Assembly (NCBI GenBank): GCA_900540805.1
Contig: UQHL01000003.1
Location: 62,001 to 126,000, forward strand
Reading direction: 5' to 3'
DNA length: 64,000 nucleotides
Source: an uncultured Eubacteriales bacterium
GTDB lineage: Bacteria; Bacillota; Clostridia; Christensenellales; Borkfalkiaceae
The notes beneath the pieces were generated by a model. That model saw only the letters and a list, made by a program, of their open reading frames with translations. It was not told where the DNA came from and ran no database searches. Position numbers and translations under genes: made by a program. Positions 51,024 through 59,751 of the stretch are shown here, piece after piece (positions within the stretch are counted from its first letter, which is position 1; every line of letters starts with the position of its first letter).

Positions 51024-52508
51024 TCATAGCCCTTTATTCCCGCGGGTGTCCGCGGGCAAAGTGAGATGTATCTCAAAGCCCTCGTCGGGCTCCGAAACAA
51101 ACCAGACGTCCCCGCCCAGGCTTTCGGCGCGGCTCGACATGCCCGTCAGGCCGAACCCTTCCTTCAGTTTATTTATCTCCACGCCCGAGCCGTTGTCCGA
51201 AAGCAGAAATTCCAGCTTTTTGCCCGTTTGCTTCAATTCAAACCAGAACGCGGTGGCGCCGCCGTGGCGCAGGCCGTTGGAAATCCCCTCTTTCAGCGTA
51301 TTGCACAAAAATCTGTACTTCGCGTCCGATACCGCCGCGTCGTCGATGTCCGAACGTATTCTGATCCCCGTGCCGTCCATGCTTTCGTTGATGATGCCCT
51401 GCAAGGCGTCCTTCAGAGTCTGCTTGCCCGAAATGCCCGACAGCAGATGAACGCTTTCCCTCAGCTCCTCCAGTGCGTGTTTCGCCTGTAAATTGGCGGC
51501 GATAATTCTGCTTTTCGCCTCCTCGGGATTTTTGTCTATAATGAGCTTTGCCGCTTCCGTCTGCATGATGACCGTCGTCATGGAATGTCCCGCCGTGTCG
51601 TGGATATCCTTTGCGATCCGCTGGCGTTCCTCCAGCAAAGTCACCTCCGCGAGATCGTCGTAAGCCTTTTGCAGCTCCGCCTTGCTTTGATCCAGCGCCT
51701 TCAATGCCTTGCCGAGGCGCACGTACTGCCGATAAAACCGAACGGCCAGATTGACGAACACGAAATGGATCACAAGGATCAGAAGGTCGTTGAAGCATTG
51801 GGACAGGAGCGGCAACACGGAAACGCTTTCGCCGTATAAAAACCAGTTCGACGCGCCGAACGTGACGACATAAACCGCCATACACAGCACGCAGAGCACC
51901 GCCGAAGGCAAAATTTTCTCCGAGCTCAAATAAAATTCCGTCAAAACGATTACATACAGGGTACTCAAAAAGGTACTTCCCGTAACCCCTGTGAGTACAA
52001 ACGCCGCCACGAAATCGATGACGTAGCAGTAAACTTTATTGCGGAAGCCCTTCACGGCGAACAGCTTAATCGCTTCGGAAATCGTAAGCACCGCTTCCAC
52101 GCCCAGCGTAGCCGCCAGCCACCACCATTTATGTGAGGCGACCGCCCTGCCGGCCTGCTGCAACAAAATCAGGATCTCCACAAACACGAGAATCCCGAAC
52201 AACAGTCCTCTTCCCAGCCTTAAAAAATTTTCCTCGTCTTTGAAATCGGGTTTTTCAAAAAATCTCGAAAGGCGGAACCCGTGTTTTTTTTCGGGGGCGT
52301 CGGCGGTTTTCTCGCCGCGTTTTTTTGCGGGCGTCTTTTCCCGATTGTCTGCGGGGGCGTTTGCGTCTCTTTCGTCGGCTTTCCTTTCGCGCCCGTTTTC
52401 AACGCCCCTTTCAATCCCTTTTCCCGCCGAAACCTCCCCCTCTGTTTTCAGGCCTTGTTGCAAGTTTTTCTCCGAAGAAATCGGTTCGGACTCTTTTCTT
52501 TTTTTCAC
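51024..52508 (-). CDS. Sensor histidine kinase (HisKA_3 type)
   Basis: 494 residues from a GTG at 52508 with GGGAGG eight bases upstream. A charged low-complexity N-terminus of about 75 residues (Lys/Glu/Arg), six membrane segments (about 90-250) without a big sensor loop, then the HisKA_3 domain EERQRIAKDIHDTAGHSMTT with the phospho-His, and the HATPase domain (LRHGGATAFWFEL, LLSDNGSGVEI, GFGLTGMSSRAESLGG). Resembles LiaS/NarX-type kinases that sense within the membrane. Starts one base after the radC stop. Confidence 0.9.
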   Translation of the reverse strand: MKKRKESEPISSEKNLQQGLKTEGEVSAGKGIERGVENGRERKADERDANAPADNREKTPAKKRGEKTADAPEKKHGFRLSRFFEKPDFKDEENFLRLGRGLLFGILVFVEILILLQQAGRAVASHKWWWLAATLGVEAVLTISEAIKLFAVKGFRNKVYCYVIDFVAAFVLTGVTGSTFLSTLYVIVLTEFYLSSEKILPSAVLCVLCMAVYVVTFGASNWFLYGESVSVLPLLSQCFNDLLILVIHFVFVNLAVRFYRQYVRLGKALKALDQSKAELQKAYDDLAEVTLLEERQRIAKDIHDTAGHSMTTVIMQTEAAKLIIDKNPEEAKSRIIAANLQAKHALEELRESVHLLSGISGKQTLKDALQGIINESMDGTGIRIRSDIDDAAVSDAKYRFLCNTLKEGISNGLRHGGATAFWFELKQTGKKLEFLLSDNGSGVEINKLKEGFGLTGMSSRAESLGGDVWFVSEPDEGFEIHLTLPADTRGNKGL

Positions 52509-52509
52509 G

Positions 52510-53229
52510 TCATACGCCTCCCCGCTCCTTCAATATCGCGCCGATGGAAAACTCGCGGTTGATTTCCTTCATTCTGCCGCTTCGGTAATAACTGTAAACG
52601 CCGACGGGAGAATAGATGTAATGGTCGCAGAACAGGACGTTGTGAATACTGCAGATAAGCTGTATCTGATTGGTTGTCTTATCGTCGGAGGGGGAAGGAA
52701 AACAGCTCCCCGAAAGGTGATTATGCACAACCGCCACCCCCGACGGCTTGTTGACGAGAATGAGCTTTGTCAATTCCTCCGGCTTCATCACCACACGTTG
52801 GGGATTGTCAATCGTAAACCGCTTGCAAAAAACGATATTTTTACGTTCGTCGAGCAGGTAAAAGTCCAGCACCTCTCTATCCATGCGCGCATAGCGTTCG
52901 TTGATGTAGGAAATAAAAGATTCAGGGTCGAATCTGCGGGGAAACGCTTCTTTGTCCGCCTCGTAATAGGTCTCGTAAAACCGCCCGATACAGCGGAGGT
53001 AGGCGGCCACGTTTTCGCCCACCCCGTCCACCAGCTTCAGCTGTTCGACGGAGGCGGAAAACACGCCTCGGATGGACCCGAACGCCGTCAAAAGCCGATG
53101 CGCCAGATCGTTGGTATTGCGGCGGGGAAGCGCGTTGAATAACAGGATTTCGAGAAGCTCGTGCTCGCAGAGGACGCCGGTATCTAATTTTTCGATGATT
53201 CTGTGACGATGCCCGTCGTGTTCGGACAT
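52510..53229 (-). CDS. radC: RadC/JAB-domain protein
   Basis: 239 residues; GGAGG before the ATG. Helix-hairpin-helix region at the N-terminus (LVDGVGENVAAYLRCIG), then the JAB/MPN metal site: VVHNHLSGSCFPSPSDD with His-x-His and the downstream Asp. Slightly longer than usual. Cellular role of RadC is unsettled (DNA repair or metabolism). First gene of an operon with the kinase, regulator and HAD phosphatase. Confidence 0.92.
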   Translation of the reverse strand: MSEHDGHRHRIIEKLDTGVLCEHELLEILLFNALPRRNTNDLAHRLLTAFGSIRGVFSASVEQLKLVDGVGENVAAYLRCIGRFYETYYEADKEAFPRRFDPESFISYINERYARMDREVLDFYLLDERKNIVFCKRFTIDNPQRVVMKPEELTKLILVNKPSGVAVVHNHLSGSCFPSPSDDKTTNQIQLICSIHNVLFCDHYIYSPVGVYSYYRSGRMKEINREFSIGAILKERGGV

Positions 53230-53259
53230 AAGCTGCCTCCGCCCTCGTTTTTCTCATTT

Positions 53260-53288
53260 ATTGTAGCATACTCTTGCGAAAAAGTCAA
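53260..53288 (-). promoter_or_regulatory. Promoter of the radC operon
   Basis: TTGACT (53288-53283), 17 bases, TACAAT (53265-53260), 30 bases before the start. Confidence 0.75.
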
Positions 53289-53348
53289 AGCCTGTTCCTC
53301 GTCATAAAATATTTTCTTGGTTTTTTTGCTCCTTTTTCCGCGTTTCGG

Positions 53349-53377
53349 TTTACCTCGGCGCCCGAAACGTGTATAAT
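53349..53377 (+). promoter_or_regulatory. Promoter of the dipeptidase gene
   Basis: TTTACC (53349-53354), 17 bases, TATAAT (53372-53377). Back to back with the radC promoter. Confidence 0.6.
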
Positions 53378-53419
53378 ATAAGTAAGCTTTTTTCAAAAAC
53401 TAAAAAAGGACAAACTGCT

Positions 53420-54754
53420 ATGACCCACGTTATGGAAAATTATTTCAACGATATCGTCGATTCCATCTGCAAAACGGTGAAATTCGATTCCTCTTTGAAG
53501 CCCGCGGAAGGCGAATATCCTTTCGGAAAGGAAACGGCGGACTGCCTCGGTTATTTCCTTTCCCTCGCCGCGGGGATGGGCTTTGAAACGCACAACTACG
53601 ACAACTACGTCGGGGAAGTGATCTTTGGCGAGGGCGAGGAGCTTGCCATTCTCGCCCATCTCGACGTGGTGCCCGCGGGCAGCGGCTGGACGTTTCCGCC
53701 CTTCGGCGCCGTCATCAACGACGACCTCTCCGCGGGCGGCGTGCGCGGCGTCAAAATCTGGGGACGTGGCACCATGGACGACAAGGGTCCCGCCGTCACC
53801 GCGCTGTATTGCCTCAAGGCGCTCAAGGACGAGGGCTTTTGCCCCAAGCGGAAAATCAAGCTCATCGTCGGCTGCAACGAGGAGAGCGGCTGGGCCTGCC
53901 TCGAGCATTACAATCAGGTGGCGCACATGCCCGACGAAGGCTTCTCGCCCGACGCGGACTTTCCCGCCATTTACGCGGAGAAAGGAATACTGCATTTTTC
54001 GGCGGCGTTCCCCATGACCGAAGCCCCTTTCCTGTCTTTGACCGCAGGAGGAGCCGTGAACATGGTCTGCGATGACGCGATTGCCGTTTTGACGGACGCC
54101 GCCGCTCAAAGGCTGACGGGCTATACCAATAAAGCCGCGGGCACCTCCTTCCAATTCGATCGCGAAAGCAAAACCCTTCGCGTGCGCGGCAAGTCGGCGC
54201 ACGGCTCCACGCCCGAAAAAGGCGCAAACGCGCTGGGGGCCATGCTCGGCTTTTTCGCCTCCTTCCACGAGGGCTGCAAAAGGGTTTACGATTTCCTATT
54301 TGCAGACGCCGAGGGATTGAAAAAAATAAACGACGAAACGGGCACGCTTACGATGTCCCCCGATGTGGCGAGCTTTGAAAACGGCGAGCTTGTCGTCACG
54401 ACGGATATCCGTTTCCCCGCGACGCATAAGAAAGAAGAGATCGAAGAAGCTTTGAAAAATGCAGGGCTGAAATACGAAATTCTCCATTACCAGGCGCCCC
54501 TCTACAACGATCCGAACGGCAAGCTGATCCGCACGCTGATGGGCGTATATAACAAGGCGACGGGAAGAAACGACAAGCCCATCGCAATCGGGGGCGGAAC
54601 GTACGCCCGCGCGCTGAAATGCGGCTGCGGCTTCGGCCCCGAGCTCGAGGACGAGGAAGCGACCATCCACCAGCCCGACGAATACATTACGTTCGACCGC
54701 ATCCGCCTGATGAGCGAGATCTATTACGAGGCAATCAAGGAATTGACGAAATAA
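53420..54754 (+). CDS. pepV: M20-family dipeptidase, PepV-like
   Basis: 444 residues from the ATG at 53420 (AAAAAGGA upstream; a second ATG four codons on is possible). Metal and catalytic residues: LAILAHLDVVPAG (His and Asp), WGRGTMDDKGPAV (bridging Asp), GCNEESGWACLEHY (general base Glu-Glu), PDADFPAIYAEKG and a late His in ATIHQPDEY. A lid domain lies between (about 180-370). Zinc dipeptidase of the cytoplasm, cleaving Xaa-His and other dipeptides. Single gene with its own terminator. Confidence 0.93.
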   Translation: MTHVMENYFNDIVDSICKTVKFDSSLKPAEGEYPFGKETADCLGYFLSLAAGMGFETHNYDNYVGEVIFGEGEELAILAHLDVVPAGSGWTFPPFGAVINDDLSAGGVRGVKIWGRGTMDDKGPAVTALYCLKALKDEGFCPKRKIKLIVGCNEESGWACLEHYNQVAHMPDEGFSPDADFPAIYAEKGILHFSAAFPMTEAPFLSLTAGGAVNMVCDDAIAVLTDAAAQRLTGYTNKAAGTSFQFDRESKTLRVRGKSAHGSTPEKGANALGAMLGFFASFHEGCKRVYDFLFADAEGLKKINDETGTLTMSPDVASFENGELVVTTDIRFPATHKKEEIEEALKNAGLKYEILHYQAPLYNDPNGKLIRTLMGVYNKATGRNDKPIAIGGGTYARALKCGCGFGPELEDEEATIHQPDEYITFDRIRLMSEIYYEAIKELTK

Positions 54755-54769
54755 GTCGCTGCAAACGAT

Positions 54770-54804
54770 AAAAGAGTTGCAACTAAACGGTTGCAACTCT
54801 TTTT
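54770..54804 (+). terminator. Terminator of the dipeptidase gene
   Basis: AAAAGAGTTGCAAC pairs with GTTGCAACTCTTTT, a perfect 14-base arm. Confidence 0.92.
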
Positions 54805-54820
54805 ATTTATGTTACTTTAA

Positions 54821-54967
54821 GAGCTGCCAAGCAAGGATAACAAGCCGTTTTATGGAAAAAACGGACAGTTTTTCAAAACAATGGACGGCCGCGAGGCAAA
54901 AAACATCCACGCTCTCCATGGTAATATCCGCCGTATATTGTCGAACTACCACGGCAACGCGACTTAA
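54821..54967 (+). pseudogene. Unrecognised coding-like fragment
   Basis: After an in-frame TAA the plus strand stays open for 48 codons (SKDNKPFYGKNGQFFKTMDG, REAKNIHALHGNIRRIL) and ends at TAA, overlapping the stop of the SGNH gene on the other strand. Composition is protein-like but there is no ribosome site, except possibly before the internal ATG. Perhaps the end of a lost gene. Confidence 0.25.
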
Positions 54968-56418
54968 CGGGCTTTCAGTCTTTCCCGAAGCACTTTAAGT
55001 AGCTCCGCCGCAGCGGCGCGGTGATCAGCCACACGGGGATGGTTGGCCTCGGACGCGGGCAGCTTTCGGCAAACAATGTTTTTGCCGTTCCCTGACAATT
55101 CGTCTGAAACAGACCTCAGCGAAGCTTCGTTTCCCGCAGTCATCATGCCGTAAAGCAAAATGATTTCCGTATCCCGTCCGTACCTCGTCCAAAGCTCTTC
55201 GCAGAACTTTTTCATTTTCTTCTTATAACGGGCTCCACCGTCCGCCCAATCAAACCAGACGTCGTTGGTGCCGATATTGACAAGCACCGCGTCGGGACGG
55301 TAACCATCGTCGCTCCATTCGGGATTGACGGACGGAGAATGTAAAAAGTCGTTTTCAGCCAGATAAGTTTTCTTCCAATTATTTTCCAAAACAAACGGAT
55401 TTCCCCACGCGGAGTACAACCCTATTCCCGTACGGGCCATACAGCGGATATCCGCGCCGAACTCCTCGGCCGCGAGCCAGGCGTACGTCAGACAACCGTT
55501 TTGCATGTTGTCCGAATCGTTCTCCTCGGGCGTCCCGCGCAAATTGTTATGTCCCACCGTAATCGAATCCCCGTATATTTCTATCTTGCACGACCGATCC
55601 TCCGGCCGGTCGGTAAAATAGCCGTCCGTCGAAATCTCGGAAAAGGCAAGGGAAGTAGTATAAGCTTCCGTAATTTTATATACCCGCACAGAGTGTTCTC
55701 CTTCGGAAAGGTTTTCCGCCAGCGTATAAAACGTGGTCTCTTTCGTTTTGGAAAGGCCGATCACCTGTTCGGCGGGATCGGACGAACCATCGATCAACAC
55801 GCATATCCGCGGCGTCTTATTCCCTGCCGCCGTAATCTCCGCACGAAGTTCCGTCCCATAAAAATTTACCTCAAACCCGCTTGCGGTATTGTAACAGTTC
55901 ACTCCGCCGTCGAGGAAAAAATTCCTTCCCGTCCATTTAATCAGCGTCTCTTCGCCGCTTAAAGAAGTATATTTGCCCGAATTGACGGTGACGCGGCAGA
56001 CTGCCTCGATCTCGGTATTGCTTCCGTTCGAAAGAGCGGAAGCCGTAATCTCCGCGATTCCCTCTTTTATCGCCGTCACCTTTCCATCCGCACCCACCGA
56101 AGCCACGTCGGGCGCGGAGGAATTGTAAGAAATCTCTCCTACATTTTCCCCCGAAACCGACGTTTGCAACGTCATTCCCACGCCCACACCGTAGTTCCGT
56201 TTATCGAAGGCAAGTCTGCCCTCGGGAACGGGATCGGGAATTTGAGGAGCGCTTTCCGAAGATTGGTCGGACAAAGAGTTTCCCGAGGAGGCTTCTGTGG
56301 GGTCAGAAACGGACGCCGGGTTTTCGTCCGATCTTCCGCAGGCAAAGCCCAAACACGAAAAGAACAGGGCCGCAAGCAATACGGCCGCATACTTTTTTAT
56401 TTGCCTATACATCGACAT
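54964..56418 (-). CDS. SGNH esterase lipoprotein with Ig-like domain, CE2-like
   Basis: 484 residues from the ATG at 56418 (GGAGGG upstream). Lipoprotein signal (LLAALFFSCLGFACGRS), a Ser/Asp-rich linker, a BIG2-type Ig domain (MTLQTSVSGENVGEISYNSS, AIKEGIAEITASA), a jelly-roll domain (NTASGFEVNFYGTELRAEIT) and the SGNH hydrolase: block I EIYGDSITVGH (nucleophile Ser), ARTGIGLYSAW, block III VNIGTNDVW and block V NHPRVADH. Jelly-roll plus SGNH is the layout of carbohydrate esterase family 2, which removes acetyl groups from plant polysaccharides. It stands alone. Confidence 0.87.
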   Translation of the reverse strand: MSMYRQIKKYAAVLLAALFFSCLGFACGRSDENPASVSDPTEASSGNSLSDQSSESAPQIPDPVPEGRLAFDKRNYGVGVGMTLQTSVSGENVGEISYNSSAPDVASVGADGKVTAIKEGIAEITASALSNGSNTEIEAVCRVTVNSGKYTSLSGEETLIKWTGRNFFLDGGVNCYNTASGFEVNFYGTELRAEITAAGNKTPRICVLIDGSSDPAEQVIGLSKTKETTFYTLAENLSEGEHSVRVYKITEAYTTSLAFSEISTDGYFTDRPEDRSCKIEIYGDSITVGHNNLRGTPEENDSDNMQNGCLTYAWLAAEEFGADIRCMARTGIGLYSAWGNPFVLENNWKKTYLAENDFLHSPSVNPEWSDDGYRPDAVLVNIGTNDVWFDWADGGARYKKKMKKFCEELWTRYGRDTEIILLYGMMTAGNEASLRSVSDELSGNGKNIVCRKLPASEANHPRVADHRAAAAELLKVLRERLKAR

Positions 56419-56561
56419 TTTTCCCTCCACAATTTTCAAGGCGTCTCCCCCGACGGGAATGCCTCTGTTTTACGATTTTATTTTATCATAAAAGCAGAAG
56501 GAAGACTATATATTTTTTTATTCCCGATATGGAATTTTTTATGGACTATATTAATATAAAA

Positions 56562-56600
56562 ATATGTACTCCGCAAGAAACCCTGCGGAGTACATATTTT
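56562..56600. terminator. Bidirectional terminator
   Basis: ATATGTACTCCGCA and TGCGGAGTACATAT form a perfect 14-base stem with T runs outside. The remaining stretch to 56836 is AT-rich and empty. Confidence 0.85.
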
Positions 56601-56836
56601 AGTGAGAGAATATGAAAAAAGTTTAAGTATGGTCAAAGCCAAGCCCCCGATGTCTTATCACCTTATCCTTATACAATATATATTTTACCATATGATACCG
56701 TTTTTACGTGATAGAACTGTGAAAATTTAGTGATTGTTTGACGAAATATCATAAAAATAGAACTTTTATCATTTCTCTCCCTTTTTACTCTCCAAAAAAC
56801 GACAAAAAATTCAATATATTGAATAAAACAACATTT

Positions 56837-58381
56837 TTATACACAAAATTTCGAAAAGACGGCCTCTGCCACGCGCAGCCCGTCGGCGGCGGAGGAAGTG
56901 ATTCCGCCCGCATAGCCCGCGCCCTCGCCGCAGGGATAAAGCCCTTTTGCGGAAGGCGATTGCATGTCCGTTTCCCGCTCGATACGGAGCGGAGAGCTGG
57001 TGCGGGATTCCACGGCGGTCAATACGGCGTCGGGACAAGCGAAGCCCTTCAGCCGTCTGTCCATATCCACGATCGCCGCACACAGGGCAGAAGTCAGCGG
57101 CGCGGGCAAAACCGCGTCGAGCTCGGCGAAAGACGTCCCCGCGGCATACGTGGGCAAAACGCTTCCGAAGCCGCCGCTTTCCCTTTTTCTCAAAAAGTCC
57201 CCCACCAGCTGAACGGGAGCCGCGTACGAGCCGCCGCCCGCCCGAAAGGCCGCCCGTTCCAGCCTCCGCTGAAATTCCACGCCCGCCAGAGGCGAATCAT
57301 CCCCGAAGTCCGCGGCCGTCACCTGCACCACCAACGCGCTGTTTGCGTTGACGCCGTCGCGGGCATAGTCGCTCATGCCGTTCGTAACGACGCCGCCCTC
57401 CTCGCTGGCCGCAGGCATTACATACCCGCCGGGACACATGCAAAAGGTAAACGCCGCGCGCTCCGAGGCATGCGAAACCAATTTGTAATCGGCCGCGGGC
57501 AGAAGGGAAAACTTTCCGCCGTATTGCGCTATCCCTATTTCCGATTGCAGATGCTCGATACGCACACCCACGGCGAAATCCTTGCCATGCATAGCAATTC
57601 CCCTCGATAACAACATCTCGAAAGTATCCCGCGCGCTGTGCCCTACGGCCAGTACGACGGCGGAAACGTCTGTTGCCTCTTCCCTTCCTTCACGGATAAA
57701 TTTTACCTTCGCCGCCCGTCCGTCCCTCACCGCTATATCGGTGAGCTTGGTATGGAATAAAACGCGGCCGCCCCCTTCCTCGATAAACCGACGCATATTT
57801 TTTACGACGTTTTTCAGGTTGTCGCTGCCGATGTGCGGTTTGTTCAGCCAAAGGATCTCCTCGGGCGCGCCGAAACGCACAAACGTCTCCAAAACCTCCC
57901 GATTGAACGCGCCGTGCGTCTGGGTATTGAGCTTTCCGTCCGAAAAAGTACCCGCGCCGCCTTCCCCGAACTGTATATTGCCCTCGGTGTCCAACACCCG
58001 TTCCTTTGCAAATCTTTCGATTTTTCTTTCCCGTTCTTCTACGGCGGGACCGCGCTCGATCACCGTAGGGCGGATCCCGTGCTCCAGCAGCCGAACGGCG
58101 CAAAACAGTCCCGCGGGGCCGCTTCCGACGATCACCACGGGCGCGGAAGGCTGTTTCCCCTCGGGTATGCGCGGCAATTCCCGCTTTTCCTCCGCCTGTT
58201 TTTCGGCGGAAAATTCGATCGAATAAATATATTTCAGATCGTCTTTCTTCCGCGCGTCCAACGACTTTTTCAGTATCCTGAAATATTCGGGCTTAGCCCG
58301 CAGGTGCTTCTCCGCGAGCTTCCAAAGTTCGCGTTCCTCCTGCCCTACGTTCAGCTTGATATCCGTCAGTATCTTTTTCAT
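56837..58381 (-). CDS. FAD-dependent oxidoreductase (uncharacterised dehydrogenase family)
   Basis: 514 residues from the ATG at 58381 (GGAAGGA upstream). An N-terminal domain of about 75 residues precedes the FAD-binding Rossmann motif VVIVGSGPAGLFCAVRLLEH. Then IQFGEGGAGTFSDGKLNT, a family hallmark, VVLAVGHSARDTFEML and a C-terminal FAD motif GLYPCGEGAGYAGGITSSAA. Members are annotated only as NAD(P)/FAD-dependent oxidoreductases; the substrate is not known. The ATG overlaps the stop of the neighbouring flavoprotein gene (ATGA), so the two form an operon. Confidence 0.87.
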   Translation of the reverse strand: MKKILTDIKLNVGQEERELWKLAEKHLRAKPEYFRILKKSLDARKKDDLKYIYSIEFSAEKQAEEKRELPRIPEGKQPSAPVVIVGSGPAGLFCAVRLLEHGIRPTVIERGPAVEERERKIERFAKERVLDTEGNIQFGEGGAGTFSDGKLNTQTHGAFNREVLETFVRFGAPEEILWLNKPHIGSDNLKNVVKNMRRFIEEGGGRVLFHTKLTDIAVRDGRAAKVKFIREGREEATDVSAVVLAVGHSARDTFEMLLSRGIAMHGKDFAVGVRIEHLQSEIGIAQYGGKFSLLPAADYKLVSHASERAAFTFCMCPGGYVMPAASEEGGVVTNGMSDYARDGVNANSALVVQVTAADFGDDSPLAGVEFQRRLERAAFRAGGGSYAAPVQLVGDFLRKRESGGFGSVLPTYAAGTSFAELDAVLPAPLTSALCAAIVDMDRRLKGFACPDAVLTAVESRTSSPLRIERETDMQSPSAKGLYPCGEGAGYAGGITSSAADGLRVAEAVFSKFCV

Positions 58382-59601
58382 GCGTCCTTCCGTTTTGCGC
58401 CACGCGCATTTATTCCGTCCGCCGCCGTCCGCGCGGAAGCGTATGCCCATTGCAGATTATATCCTCCGCACTCGCCGTCGGCGTCGAGGATTTCTCCCGC
58501 GAAATAGAGCCCTTCCGTCAGCCTGCTCTCCAGAGTTTCCTGCGTTTCCGCAAGCGGAACGCCGCCCTTGGTCACCTGCGCGTAATCGAACCCCAGCGAG
58601 CCCGTCACGGGTAGCGTAAAGTCCTTGATCATCTTCGCAAGCGCTGCGGTATTTTTTGAGCCGCAGCGTTTCGTCACAGCCCTGCCCAGTTGATTATTCA
58701 AAATTCCGCAGAGAAGCTCCCCGTCGGGGAGCGCAAAAGCCGCCGCCTTTCGCGCCAAGATTTCCGACAGCCTTTCTTCGGAAACGTCGGGCAGAAATTC
58801 GAGGGAAAGAGAAACGTCTCCCCCCTCCAGCTTGTCCGTCACAAATGCGGAAAGGCGGAAAATCGCGTCGCCCGAAACGCCGTAATCGGTAAAGATAACG
58901 TCCCCCCGAAACGCCGCGATCGCCTGCCCGCCCGCGCGGGCGGAAACCCGTGCCTCCGCGCGTATTCCCTTCAGCCCCTTGATATGCGCCGTTTCTGTTT
59001 TCAGTTGGACGAGAGAGGGATACAGCGGCGTCACGGTATGCCCGAAGCCCTTAGCGAGCGCATAACCGTTTCCGTCCGTCCCGAAATTTTTCGCCGCCTT
59101 TCCGCCCGCGCAAAGCACGACGTGTTCCGCCTGAAAAACCTCTTTTCCGCCGTCCGTTTCGGCGGTGAGCTCAAAAACATCCCCCTTCTTTGCCAGCGAG
59201 ACGACTTTCGTCCCCGTCCGCACCCTCACGCCCTTATCCGCCAAGGCGTAACGCAGAAGATCGGTCACGGCGGAAGCCTGCCTGCCCGCCGGATACACCC
59301 GCCCGCGCTCGTCGGGGAGAAACAGCCCGCCGAGATTTTCCAGAAAGCCGACCAGCTCCTCCCTTCCGTGACGGGAAAGGATACGAGAAATACGTTCCTC
59401 GGAAGATACGTCGGACGAAAAATAATGCGCCGCGGACATATCGAGATTGGTGACGTTTCCCTGTCCGTTTCCCGTCGCGGAAAGCTTCCGCCCCAGCCTT
59501 TCGCCGCGCTCTAAAATCAGAACGCCTTTCCCGCTTAAGGCCGCCGCGCAGAACATTCCCGCCGCGCCGCCGCCGATAATTGCCGTGTGTATCTTTTCCA
59601 T
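58378..59601 (-). CDS. HI0933/BaiN-family flavoprotein
   Basis: 407 residues from the ATG at 59601; the ribosome site AAAGGA is about 14 bases off, so the start is not certain. FAD motif TAIIGGGAAGMFCAAALSGK, family motif GRKLSATGNGQGNVTN, HVVLCAGGKA, VTKGGVPLAE and the C-terminal GLYFAGEILDADGECGGYNL with QWAYASARTAA. BaiN reduces bile-acid intermediates in some clostridia, but most members have no assigned substrate. Upstream partner of the next flavoprotein gene. Confidence 0.88.
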   Translation of the reverse strand: MEKIHTAIIGGGAAGMFCAAALSGKGVLILERGERLGRKLSATGNGQGNVTNLDMSAAHYFSSDVSSEERISRILSRHGREELVGFLENLGGLFLPDERGRVYPAGRQASAVTDLLRYALADKGVRVRTGTKVVSLAKKGDVFELTAETDGGKEVFQAEHVVLCAGGKAAKNFGTDGNGYALAKGFGHTVTPLYPSLVQLKTETAHIKGLKGIRAEARVSARAGGQAIAAFRGDVIFTDYGVSGDAIFRLSAFVTDKLEGGDVSLSLEFLPDVSEERLSEILARKAAAFALPDGELLCGILNNQLGRAVTKRCGSKNTAALAKMIKDFTLPVTGSLGFDYAQVTKGGVPLAETQETLESRLTEGLYFAGEILDADGECGGYNLQWAYASARTAADGINARGAKRKDA

Positions 59602-59676
59602 AATTTTTATTGTAATCCTTTTTCCGCATAAAGTCAATTTATTTTGAAAACTATTGAATTTTTTTTCGGTTAGCTA

Positions 59677-59705
59677 TTGACTTTTCGAGCGAATTATATT
59701 ACAAT
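59677..59705 (+). promoter_or_regulatory. Promoter of the DUF1508 gene
   Basis: TTGACT (59677-59682), 17 bases, TACAAT (59700-59705). Confidence 0.75.
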
Positions 59706-59751
59706 ATATAGTGAAAAATATAAAATCATACATTCTTGTCCGGAGGTTGAC